A stretch of 64,000 bases of DNA. It comes from Catenovulum sp052056295. Its GTDB lineage: Bacteria; Pseudomonadota; Gammaproteobacteria; Enterobacterales; Alteromonadaceae. Position 1 is the stretch's first letter. The number at the start of each line of letters is the position of its first letter. Position numbers and translations under genes: made by a program. The stretch spans positions 3,100,001 to 3,164,000 of the forward strand of contig NZ_CP182493.1 in the NCBI RefSeq assembly GCF_052056295.1, given 5' to 3'. The notes under the pieces are model-generated. The model worked only from the letters and a program-made list of their open reading frames with translations, made no database searches and had not been told where the DNA came from. Below, piece after piece: positions 1 through 6,899 of the stretch.

Positions 1-2
1 AT

Positions 3-1358
3 CTTAGCGGTAATACCCTGGGTAATCATTATCGTTATTTCACCACAGGTGCCGCTGCAGATGAAACAGCGCCAACAGTTGTTAGCACAAGTGTGACAGA
101 CGGACAAAGCGGTATACCTGTTAACTTACGCTTTAACGTACGCTTTAGTGAATCGCTCAATCCGCTGGTGGATAATGCAGTGAGTTTACAAACTGCTTTA
201 GGTGTAGATGTGCCGGTTAATCTATCGCTTTCTCGTGGCCGCACCTTGTTAACCATAGTGCCAAAACAGTTATTGATGGCTGATACTGACTACAGCTTAA
301 CTGTGACAGGTCTCAAAGATATCAGTGGCAATACATTAGCAACTGATTTGGTGGTTGATTTTACGACCAGTGGTACCGGCGACTTCCATACCAGTGGCGT
401 GGCACATTGGGGTATACCCAATAATAACACCCAAGGTGTGGCGCTGAATCCATTGTTGCAAGTGCATTTCGCTGAGCGGGTGGATAAAACCACAATTGAT
501 GGCAATACCTTCTATTTGTGGGACAACACAGATAGAGTGACCATCGCCAGCAGTTGGGATTTAACCGCAGACGGTATGACTTTAACTTTAACGCCAGATG
601 ATTTGTTAACCGCAGAACATACTTATTATTTGTATGTTGGCTATAGCCCTTACCTGACTGATTTATCCGGCAATCGTATCGCAACAAATAACTACAAATA
701 TTTTGTTACTGGTACGGATACTGAAGCGGATGAAACAGCACCAGCTGTAAGTCGCAGCAATATTGCAACTGGCGAAACTGACATGCCGATTAATGGCCAG
801 CTAGTATTAGAGATGTCAGAGCCATTAAGTGGCGCTTGCATACTTGCCAATGGTATTGACCTGACCTTAGGTGGCGAAGATGTTGCTACAACACTGAGTT
901 TAACTAATGGCCGCAATATTTTAACGGTAAAAGCTGCCGCAGGTTTTGCCACAGAAAGCAGTTATCAATTGGCATTAACAGATGTTTGTGACTACGCTGG
1001 TAATAAGTTAACAGACTATACTTTGAGTTTCACCACTAATGCGAATAGCAGTAATGATACTGGCGGCCCAACACTACAAACAATAACGCCTGAGCATAAC
1101 AGCACAGGTATTGCGGTTGGCAGCAATATAGTATTGGATTATGACGAAACCCTCGATTTACGCGCAGCGCCGCTGTTAAAACAAGGCGGTAACTTAGTGG
1201 CGGTTAGTTATACAGTTAATGGCAGCCAAATTACGCTCGACCCTGATGAAGACTTACAAGCCAACACTCAGTATGTTGTTGAGCTGTATAACTATGTGCC
1301 AGACTTAGTGGGTAATACACGAAATGGTGGCACGCGTACTTTTACCACAGCGGAATAA
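3..1358 (+). CDS. Big_5 (Ig-like) repeat surface protein, C-terminal part
   Basis: The reading frame is open from the left edge, so the N-terminus lies outside the window. About 450 residues are visible and consist of roughly four copies of a ~105-residue bacterial Ig-like (Big_5) module. Each module starts near D-E-T-A-P or D-x-G-G-P, contains a D-x-x-G-N motif and ends in F-T-T or a similar strand. Such modules form rigid stalks in extracellular or outer-membrane-anchored proteins, sometimes attached to enzymes or adhesins. No C-terminal anchor, LPXTG or PEP-CTERM motif is seen after the last module. The next gene starts 23 bp downstream and is probably cotranscribed. The domain family is clear; the function of the whole protein cannot be told from this fragment. 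Confidence 0.8.
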   Translation, partial: LSGNTLGNHYRYFTTGAAADETAPTVVSTSVTDGQSGIPVNLRFNVRFSESLNPLVDNAVSLQTALGVDVPVNLSLSRGRTLLTIVPKQLLMADTDYSLTVTGLKDISGNTLATDLVVDFTTSGTGDFHTSGVAHWGIPNNNTQGVALNPLLQVHFAERVDKTTIDGNTFYLWDNTDRVTIASSWDLTADGMTLTLTPDDLLTAEHTYYLYVGYSPYLTDLSGNRIATNNYKYFVTGTDTEADETAPAVSRSNIATGETDMPINGQLVLEMSEPLSGACILANGIDLTLGGEDVATTLSLTNGRNILTVKAAAGFATESSYQLALTDVCDYAGNKLTDYTLSFTTNANSSNDTGGPTLQTITPEHNSTGIAVGSNIVLDYDETLDLRAAPLLKQGGNLVAVSYTVNGSQITLDPDEDLQANTQYVVELYNYVPDLVGNTRNGGTRTFTTAE

Positions 1359-1381
1359 AGCAATAGGAATATGTGATTAAT

Positions 1382-1825
1382 ATGAAAAAGTTAAAAGCAA
1401 TATTCATAGTCTTCATAGGTGTATGTGTTGGTGTGCTTTTGTATCAGTTATGGCCGACTGAACAAGCCTCCAAACATTCACCTTCGGTGCAACAGCAACA
1501 GGGGGGAGGCGGTGATGTTGAGCAAGTGCAAAATTTGCCGCAAGGAGTTGACTCATCTCAGCAAGATCTGGTGGATAACAAACCTGAAAGTGTCACTGAC
1601 TCCGCCAAACTGTTGAGTGAGCGCAAACAGCAAGTTGCGCTCAAACAAGCTGAAATTGAAGTTTTGATGGCTGACTTGGATGAAAACTTAAGTGACAGAT
1701 ATAAAAAGCAACAAATAGAACAAAAGCTTCATCAGAAATTGGCTGAGTATAATGAACTTGTGTTACCTATTGCGTTACAGCAAATGCAGCATGAGCAGCA
1801 AGTTAATATTGATCAAGCCAATTAA
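1382..1825 (+). CDS. Small membrane-anchored coiled-coil protein, unknown function
   Basis: A 147-residue protein from the ATG at 1382; a GTG three codons upstream is a less likely start. Residues 4-22 form one hydrophobic segment ending in LLYQLWP, followed by a Gln-rich low-complexity stretch and then a charged helical region (about 70-140) with heptad-like spacing, typical of a periplasmic coiled coil. I recognise no family. It overlaps the next gene by 35 bp and follows the Ig-repeat gene by 23 bp, so the three are probably one operon concerned with an exported or surface function. Confidence 0.6.
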   Translation: MKKLKAIFIVFIGVCVGVLLYQLWPTEQASKHSPSVQQQQGGGGDVEQVQNLPQGVDSSQQDLVDNKPESVTDSAKLLSERKQQVALKQAEIEVLMADLDENLSDRYKKQQIEQKLHQKLAEYNELVLPIALQQMQHEQQVNIDQAN

Positions 1826-2648
1826 CTGGCTGTTTATAGCTGTATTGGTGGTTAACCTGTTGCTGCCTGCGCGGGCGCAGCAGGTGATGCCAATACCCGA
1901 TCCTGTCACTCAACAGGCTTTTTTACTCAATAGCTGGCGTGCCGACCGACCAAACTTATTAGTGTTTAAAGATCCATTTTGCTCCTACTGTATTAAGGTA
2001 ATACCCAAACTTGACCAACTCGCTGGCTACAATATTTATCTATTTTGGGCACCCATATTAGGCTCTGCTAGTAAACAAAGAAGCAGTGAATTTTTTCAAT
2101 GTCAGCGCCCAGTCAGTGAAGCTATATTGGCCGCAGTTGCACAGCGGCAAAAACCACAATGTGATGGTGAACTACAGAGTGATTTAATGGTACAAAACAC
2201 TCAATATGTCGACGCTTATCAAATTAATGCTGTGCCGAGTTTTTATTTACAAGGGCAAAAAGTATCACTGGCGCGATTGCTTGAATATCAACAGTCGACT
2301 GCCGCCAGTGTATTTGGCGTTAAACCCGACTGGCAGCGATTTACTAAGTTGCAGCAACTCCCTGCTTGGCAAGCAAAAAACTTAGTGCTCTTGATAGCAG
2401 AACAAGACGCAGGCAAAACGGCACAACTACTCAAACAATATCAACCAGAATACGTTATTGCCGATTTAACTGTGCTTACACAAAATCCACAATTATTGGG
2501 CTGCAGCGACAATTCAGACAGCTGCTTTTCGCAGAAAATCACTCAATACCAAACCCAAAAACAACTGTTTATGCTGATGTTTGGCGACAGTCTTAACCTT
2601 TCACGTAGCTCAGTGATTGAGCGCAATGGCACACATCTTTATTTGTAG
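1791..2648 (+). CDS. Secreted thioredoxin-fold protein (DsbC/DsbG-like)
   Basis: Starting at ATG 1791 gives 285 residues with a good signal peptide (MSSKLILIKPINWLF... ending PARAQ); an upstream start at 1752 would add a non-signal leader. The mature part has the thioredoxin active-site pattern D-P-F-C-S-Y-C followed by an AVPSF cis-proline loop, as in periplasmic disulfide isomerases of the DsbC/DsbG type. A second Cys pair lies near the C-terminus (C-S-D-N-S-D-S-C). The N-terminal dimerisation domain of DsbC is not obvious. It probably assists folding of an exported partner such as the repeat protein upstream (inference). The 35-bp overlap with the preceding gene implies translational coupling. 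A strong terminator follows at 2736. Confidence 0.7.
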   Translation: MSSKLILIKPINWLFIAVLVVNLLLPARAQQVMPIPDPVTQQAFLLNSWRADRPNLLVFKDPFCSYCIKVIPKLDQLAGYNIYLFWAPILGSASKQRSSEFFQCQRPVSEAILAAVAQRQKPQCDGELQSDLMVQNTQYVDAYQINAVPSFYLQGQKVSLARLLEYQQSTAASVFGVKPDWQRFTKLQQLPAWQAKNLVLLIAEQDAGKTAQLLKQYQPEYVIADLTVLTQNPQLLGCSDNSDSCFSQKITQYQTQKQLFMLMFGDSLNLSRSSVIERNGTHLYL

Positions 2649-2735
2649 CTGAGCACATTCTAGTTTGCCTTAACCAAATTTTTACTTTGTATAGGGTAGA
2701 GTCGTGTTCGTGGGTTACCACATTTTGTTGTGTGC

Positions 2736-2770
2736 AAAAGCCTTTGTCATGTGTGGACAAAGGCTTTTTA
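2736..2770 (+). terminator. Rho-independent terminator
   Basis: A perfect 13-bp stem (2736-2748 with 2756-2768) has a 7-nt loop and ends in a T run. It closes the three-gene unit that ends at 2648. A short open frame that crosses it is not a gene. Confidence 0.85.
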
Positions 2771-2913
2771 TCTAAATACCCCCTAGAAAGCAGGTTGTTA
2801 TCCAGAGTTCAGGTTAAATATCTCAAGCTAAACCATTTATCCACGCATGCTTATCTATGCTTTTTTGTATATAATTTAGCGCAATTCCCTTCTTTGAATC
2901 TAAGTTGTTTGAA

Positions 2914-3087
2914 ATGAACCGCAAGAAAAAAATTTTTACCATTTTGAAAAAACGCGCGAAAAAAGCCAATGCTAAAAATGTACGTAGCTCCAAACCCAAA
3001 TATATTTCAAAGGCTGAACGCGAGAAACAAGCGTTAGAAGCGGCTCAAGTAGAGCAAACTGACACTGCTAAATTAATTGAGGAATAA
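2914..3087 (+). CDS. DUF2986 family small basic protein
   Basis: A 57-residue, Lys/Arg-rich protein (MNRKKKIFTILKKRAKKANA...) ending in an acidic tail. The pattern of a basic head followed by N-x-x-x-S-x-K-P-K-Y-I-S-K-A-E-R matches DUF2986, a short family found in marine gammaproteobacteria. I choose ATG 2914 over a TTG at 2905 because family members begin at MNRKKK. The function is unknown; the charge suggests nucleic-acid or ribosome contact. It lies 5 bp upstream of yaeQ and is probably cotranscribed. Confidence 0.75.
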   Translation: MNRKKKIFTILKKRAKKANAKNVRSSKPKYISKAEREKQALEAAQVEQTDTAKLIEE

Positions 3088-3092
3088 ATCCT

Positions 3093-3635
3093 GTGGCATT
3101 AAAAGCAACAATATTCAAAGCCAAATTAAACATAGTGGATGTGGACAGAAATTATTATCAAGATCACGAATTAACCATAGCGCAGCATCCGTCGGAAAAT
3201 AATGCTCGCATGATGGTGCGCTTATTAGCTTTTATGATGCGCGCCAGCGAAACTTTGTGTTTTAGCAAAGCACTGTCGTCAGATGATGACGAAGCTGAGT
3301 TGTGGGATAAAAGTTTAAGTGGCGAAATTAATTTATGGGTAGCATTTGGCCAGAGCGACGAAAAGTGGTTGCGTAAAGCCTGTGGCCGCGCCAAACAGGT
3401 ATTGTTAATTACTTATGGTGGTAAAAGTGTGCCAATCTGGTGGCAACAAAACCAGCAAGCGTTGGCGCGTTATACTAATTTAACCATTATTAATATTCCT
3501 GAACCCAGCGTACAGGCGCTGGCTGAACTTGCACAACGCAATATGAATATTCAATGTAATATCACAGATGGCGAAATTTGGTTATCAACAGACTCTGCTA
3601 GTGTGACTATTAATCCTGAGATTTTAAAAGCCTAA
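3093..3635 (+). CDS. yaeQ: YaeQ family protein
   Basis: A 180-residue protein, the usual length for YaeQ (E. coli 181 aa). It begins at a GTG with the family opening MALKATIFKAKLNI-DVDRNYY and keeps the W-V-A-F-G-Q and K-A-C-G-R-A segments. YaeQ has a PD-(D/E)XK nuclease-like fold, and its role is uncertain; early reports linked it to suppression of RfaH loss. It directly follows the DUF2986 gene with a 5-bp gap and faces the ECF sigma gene pair on the other strand. Confidence 0.9.
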   Translation: MALKATIFKAKLNIVDVDRNYYQDHELTIAQHPSENNARMMVRLLAFMMRASETLCFSKALSSDDDEAELWDKSLSGEINLWVAFGQSDEKWLRKACGRAKQVLLITYGGKSVPIWWQQNQQALARYTNLTIINIPEPSVQALAELAQRNMNIQCNITDGEIWLSTDSASVTINPEILKA

Positions 3636-3653
3636 TTGTATTGAACGAATAGA

Positions 3654-3694
3654 AATTAGGTGGACTAAGCTGCGCAAGTAAGCCCACCTTAATT
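3654..3694. terminator. Possible bidirectional terminator between convergent genes
   Basis: An imperfect inverted repeat (AATTAGGTGG at 3654-3663 against CCACCTTAATT at 3684-3694) lies between the ends of yaeQ and the minus-strand membrane gene. There is no clear T run, so the call is tentative. Confidence 0.4.
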
Positions 3695-3713
3695 GAGTTG
3701 AACTGTATAGAAC

Positions 3714-4088
3714 TTAACTCTCTAACCTTTTATATAAGCGCTCAACTGCTAGCTCTAAACGTTTTATTTCACGCACCGTCGAATTGCGGTTCATTTCCAT
3801 AAAAAACCATAGTTTCAACATAGCTTGAATAAATAAACTGACAATAAACCAAATACCCCAATGTATTTTATCAATAACTAATTCGGCCATAACAAACTCA
3901 TAGCCACACCAAAGTAATAAAGCAGTGGCGATAACACCGGCAATACTGGCTATGATTAACCAAATGCGCAACGCGCCGCGGTACGAGTTATTTATCATGC
4001 CAAAAATACCCGGCTGTTGCGCAAGTATCGCGTCTAGTTGTTGTGCTTCTTGCTGTAAAGACTGTTTAATTTGCTCATCAAGTTTCAT
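3714..4088 (-). CDS. Two-TM membrane protein paired with ECF sigma factor
   Basis: A 124-residue protein with an N-terminal helical, Gln-rich cytosolic part, two hydrophobic segments (about 43-65 and 77-97) and a basic C-terminal helix. It starts 10 bp after the ECF sigma gene on the same strand, a position normally taken by an anti-sigma or regulatory membrane protein. It resembles small DUF6768-like proteins encoded beside sigma factors, but I could not verify the family. A role in holding or sensing for the sigma factor is inferred from position only. Confidence 0.6.
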   Translation of the reverse strand: MKLDEQIKQSLQQEAQQLDAILAQQPGIFGMINNSYRGALRIWLIIASIAGVIATALLLWCGYEFVMAELVIDKIHWGIWFIVSLFIQAMLKLWFFMEMNRNSTVREIKRLELAVERLYKRLES

Positions 4089-4098
4089 ATCGCTTCTC

Positions 4099-4623
4099 CT
4101 AATCTTCCAATAAGGTTTTTAACTGTTTACGTGCTCTATCGAGTCGAGATTTAACTGTGCCAACTGGAATACTGAGTACAGCGGCAATCTCGACCATTTT
4201 CATTTCATCCAAATAAAATAAGTGCAGTACTTGTTGTTCAATGTCGCCTAACTGCGCAATGGCTTTGGTCAATTCATCGCTAACATTACTTGCCTGTTTG
4301 TTTTGTGCTGCAACATCATCAAGCTTGTCTGTGATTTCATTGTGATCGACTAGCTGTTGTTTTCTAGCTAAGTCGGTTATGCGCCAACGCAAGTTTTGAT
4401 ATAACCAACAGCGAAACGCGCTGGGATCATTTAACTTATGCAAACTTTTGGCTGTGTTTAACCAAGTTTCCTGCACGGCATCTTTGACCAACTCTGGGTT
4501 CGCACATAAACGATAACCAAAATGCAGCAGTGGTTGGTTAAAGCTACTAACCAATTTTGCAAACGCCGCTTGGTTGCCACTTTGTGCTGACATTACCAGT
4601 AAATCAATTTCCGCTTGTTGCAC
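4099..4623 (-). CDS. ECF-type RNA polymerase sigma factor
   Basis: A 174-residue sigma-70 family protein with only regions 2 and 4. Region 2 carries the A-V-Q-E-T-W-L-N and F-R-C-W-L-Y-Q-N-L segments used for core binding and -10 melting. Region 4 is a helix-turn-helix (KMVEIAAVLSIPVGTVKSRL) that contacts the -35 element. The absence of regions 1 and 3 and the length define the ECF group. It is followed by a small two-TM protein that may control it. Its regulon cannot be seen here. The start is the ATG at 4623. Confidence 0.9.
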   Translation of the reverse strand: MQQAEIDLLVMSAQSGNQAAFAKLVSSFNQPLLHFGYRLCANPELVKDAVQETWLNTAKSLHKLNDPSAFRCWLYQNLRWRITDLARKQQLVDHNEITDKLDDVAAQNKQASNVSDELTKAIAQLGDIEQQVLHLFYLDEMKMVEIAAVLSIPVGTVKSRLDRARKQLKTLLED

Positions 4624-4690
4624 TGAATTCCTTAGCTTATATGGGGTTTGTTATTAGAGACGAAGCGAATTTTAAAAAGGTTCATATGAA

Positions 4691-5296
4691 TCAATTATCA
4701 TAGTTTGATATAGGCTTGCCGCGATAAAAGCGTACATCAGCCAATGCCAACATTTGTTTATCTTCTGGGGTATCACCATAGGCATATATTTGTTGGTAGT
4801 CGGCTAATTGAATTGTTTGTTTAATCAATTTGGCTTTGGTCTGTTTACTGCAATCTCCTTGTACGTAGCGTCCTGTATATTTGCCATTTTTTACTTCAAG
4901 TTCGCTGCAAATGAGCCTTAAGCCCATTTGTTTGCACCATAATTCTAAATAAGGATTTAGTGACGCTGAAACTAAATAAATAGTGTCACCTTGCTGTTGG
5001 TGCCACTTTATTTGTGCAATTGCACTTTGGCGCAAAACGCTGGGTATATATTCATCAACATATTGTTGGGCTGATTGATTAACTGCTTTGTGGCATCGGC
5101 CGATAAATGCGGCTTTGGCGACTAGGGGTCTAGTTATACTCGCCGGGAGAAGTTTTAGTTTGTATAGCAGTATGATCGGTAATAAACATAAACCAGCGAT
5201 GATTAATCTAGTTTTAGGTGTGGCGTAGAAGATAAATTTGGTAAAGGTATCTTGCTTTGTGATTGTTCCATCAAAATCAAACAGTGCTAGATTCAT
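4691..5296 (-). CDS. HAD superfamily IB phosphatase (SerB-like)
   Basis: A 201-residue HAD hydrolase. Motif I is F-D-F-D-G-T at residues 6-11, with the nucleophile Asp7 and general acid Asp9. Motif II is the Ser in L-V-S-A-S, and motif IV is Y-A-Y-G-D-T-P-E-D. An insert near residues 30-60 is hydrophobic (LIIAGLCLLPIILLYKLKLL), as in subfamily IB proteins that act on membrane-associated or small phosphomonoesters. The substrate is unknown. It is divergent from the SRPBCC gene across a 551-bp gap that holds two structured repeats, one of which lies in its sense direction upstream of the start. Confidence 0.85.
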   Translation of the reverse strand: MNLALFDFDGTITKQDTFTKFIFYATPKTRLIIAGLCLLPIILLYKLKLLPASITRPLVAKAAFIGRCHKAVNQSAQQYVDEYIPSVLRQSAIAQIKWHQQQGDTIYLVSASLNPYLELWCKQMGLRLICSELEVKNGKYTGRYVQGDCSKQTKAKLIKQTIQLADYQQIYAYGDTPEDKQMLALADVRFYRGKPISNYDN

Positions 5297-5371
5297 GAGT
5301 TAATCTATTGGGTTAGCGTTATTGGTAAGGTTATATAAATAATGCGGCTTAGACAAATAGTGCAATATTGT

Positions 5372-5491
5372 CGGCCTAGGATTAGGTTTCTAACGCAGAC
5401 TCGCTGTAAGTCCATCCGTGGAAGCTCGAGACAAATCATCCACGATTTGTACGGTCTGCTTATATAAACCTAACCCTAGTCCTATGAGCCG
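5372..5491 (-). repeat. Structured intergenic repeat, copy 1 (minus)
   Basis: This is one member of the window's three-stem repeat family. The outer arms (5372-5389 and 5466-5491) pair imperfectly. The GGA strand is the minus strand. Hairpin 1 is 5431-5450 (ACAAATC/GATTTGT). Hairpin 2 is 5411-5422, reading TCCA-CGGA-TGGA on the minus strand. The AGCG joining segment is present at 5400-5405. It sits 75 bp upstream of the HAD gene start and in that gene's direction. Confidence 0.7.
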
Positions 5492-5506
5492 ATAATGCTG
5501 AGCGAT

Positions 5507-5531
5507 TTGCTAACCATGCAGAAGTTAGCAA
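5507..5531. repeat. Short inverted repeat between the two structured repeats
   Basis: TTGCTAAC (5507-5514) is the exact reverse complement of GTTAGCAA (5524-5531) with a 9-nt loop. The right arm overlaps the start of a 24-bp sequence repeated at 5783. Confidence 0.5.
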
Positions 5532-5548
5532 TTCGGCATACTTGTATT
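5525..5548 (+). repeat. 24-bp direct repeat, left copy
   Basis: This 24-bp segment recurs at 5783-5806 with two mismatches, and weaker similarity continues for about 17 bp beyond. The pair brackets structured repeat copy 2. Confidence 0.6.
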
Positions 5549-5594
5549 CAGCTTTGTGCAGTACTTAGATTAAATGTGCCGCGACAAAAATGTT

Positions 5595-5709
5595 CATAAT
5601 ATAGATGGGAGTGTTTCGAACAAAACTTCACAAGAGAGGGACATCTTGTGGGAGCGGCTCAAGGATGAGTTAAAAGCGATTTTGTGAGGAATACCCCATT
5701 TATATTATG
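5595..5709 (+). repeat. Structured intergenic repeat, copy 2 (plus)
   Basis: The outer arms CATAATATAGATGGG (5595-5609) and CCCATTTATATTATG (5695-5709) pair at 14 of 15 positions. Hairpin 1 is 5629-5650 (CACAAGA/TCTTGTG, loop containing GGGA). Hairpin 2 is 5658-5669 (CTCA-AGGA-TGAG). The joining segments CTTC, GAGCG and AGCG are all present. An AAGCGCT motif follows at 5730. It lies upstream of, and in the same direction as, the SRPBCC gene. Confidence 0.8.
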
Positions 5710-5782
5710 TGTTGAAAGCACATAACCACAAGCGCTGTTCCCTAATCCATGGCTGCTCGCTGAATTTATGAAATTTTAGAAA

Positions 5783-5806
5783 TTAGCAATTTAGCATACT
5801 TGTATT
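5783..5806 (+). repeat. 24-bp direct repeat, right copy
   Basis: This is the partner of 5525-5548, with two mismatches and a start-to-start distance of 258 bp. The two copies flank structured repeat copy 2 and its downstream tail. Confidence 0.6.
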
Positions 5807-5847
5807 AAACTCTTGAGCAGTGCTGGTCGTTAGGCAAGGAGAACAAA

Positions 5848-6300
5848 ATGCAAGTGAACGTAAGTGTTGATATCAAAGCAGATAAACAAAGCGTCTGGTC
5901 TGTTATTACCGACTTCAATAATGCAAAAAACGTTATTAATGCGATAACCGACTTACAAGTATTGGCTCAACCAGAGCAAGGACTAATCGGTTTTAAATGG
6001 TCGGAAACACGTAAAATGTTTGGCAAAGACGCCACTGAAACTATGTGGATCACCGACGCGGAAGAAAACCACTACTACCAAACACGTGCTGAAAGCCATG
6101 GTGCTATTTATATCAGCCGTTTGATTGTCGAAGAAATTGCCGATGGCACTAAACTCACCATGACCTTTAATGGCCAAGCACAAACACTATTCGGCAAAAT
6201 AATGTCATGCTGTATGGGCTTTTTAATGAAAGGTTCGATGGAGAAAATGATCAAACAAGATTTGTTGGATATCAAACAGCACATTGAAACTAGACTATGA
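5848..6300 (+). CDS. SRPBCC (START/Bet v1-like) family protein
   Basis: A 150-residue protein whose opening V-x-V-D-I-K-A-D-K-Q-S-V-W-S-V-I-T-D-F-N-N is typical of the SRPBCC / polyketide cyclase fold: a first beta strand followed by the helix-grip entrance. These proteins bind hydrophobic ligands in a deep pocket; the ligand is unknown. A good ribosome binding site (AAGGAGAA) lies about 8 nt before ATG 5848. The stop codon lies 8 bp before the downstream Nudix ATG, so the two are probably one transcript. It could be a ligand-binding or coenzyme-Q-type protein; nothing in the sequence decides. Confidence 0.8.
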   Translation: MQVNVSVDIKADKQSVWSVITDFNNAKNVINAITDLQVLAQPEQGLIGFKWSETRKMFGKDATETMWITDAEENHYYQTRAESHGAIYISRLIVEEIADGTKLTMTFNGQAQTLFGKIMSCCMGFLMKGSMEKMIKQDLLDIKQHIETRL

Positions 6301-6307
6301 GCCATCA

Positions 6308-6736
6308 ATGACAACAAGCCAATTATCAACAAAGGTTAAAGCTCGGGTAAGCTTAATAATCGTCAATCCTGAAAACGAAATACTTTTGATAAAACGTAGA
6401 AAAGATAACAGAGTGTATTGGGTTTTCCCAGGTGGCGGGGTTGAGGACGGTGAATCTTTGGCAGATGCAGCCATAAGGGAAACCTTAGAAGAAACATCAC
6501 ATAAATTAGTTAACGTTCTGCCGTTATTTTGTTTGCTAAACCATGGAAGACAAGAACACTTTTACCTTTCCTTTACAGAAAAATTTGATGCTAAATTGGG
6601 TCTAGGACCCGAACTAGAGACACAAAATCCGTTGAATCGGTATGAATTAATCTGGGCCAGTATCTCAGGTTTGGCTGCTCTTCCATTAGTGCCGAACGAA
6701 GCGAAGGAACTCGTTTTCCAATGGTACTTACCATGA
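6308..6736 (+). CDS. Nudix hydrolase
   Basis: A 142-residue protein from ATG 6308; a TTG at 6284 in frame would overlap the SRPBCC gene and is less likely. The Nudix box is visible as G-G-V-E-D-G-E-x7-R-E-T-L-E-E-T-S, so the metal-binding R-E and E-E residues are present. The usual Gly after the E-E-x is Ser. It begins with a typical Nudix strand, V-S-L-I-I-V-N-P-E-N-E-I-L-L-I-K-R-R. The family hydrolyses nucleoside diphosphates linked to another group; the substrate is not predictable. It follows the SRPBCC gene by 7 bp. Confidence 0.88.
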   Translation: MTTSQLSTKVKARVSLIIVNPENEILLIKRRKDNRVYWVFPGGGVEDGESLADAAIRETLEETSHKLVNVLPLFCLLNHGRQEHFYLSFTEKFDAKLGLGPELETQNPLNRYELIWASISGLAALPLVPNEAKELVFQWYLP

Positions 6737-6899
6737 TAATCTCCGGGTGTTTTAAGAACTAAGTCCATACTGCGGACTAGCAATAGGTATGTTGATTTGT
6801 GATTGATTATGTTTTATTTTGACGTTTAAATTTAAGCTAATGGATAAGGTTTGATTCAAGGCTGAATAAAACCTAGCGCCATAATTTGGAATCAATCGT

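Noticed and set aside
2687..2917. A 76-codon plus-strand frame after the thioredoxin-like gene
   Set aside because: It crosses a strong intrinsic terminator and runs into the DUF2986 start; the composition is not protein-like.
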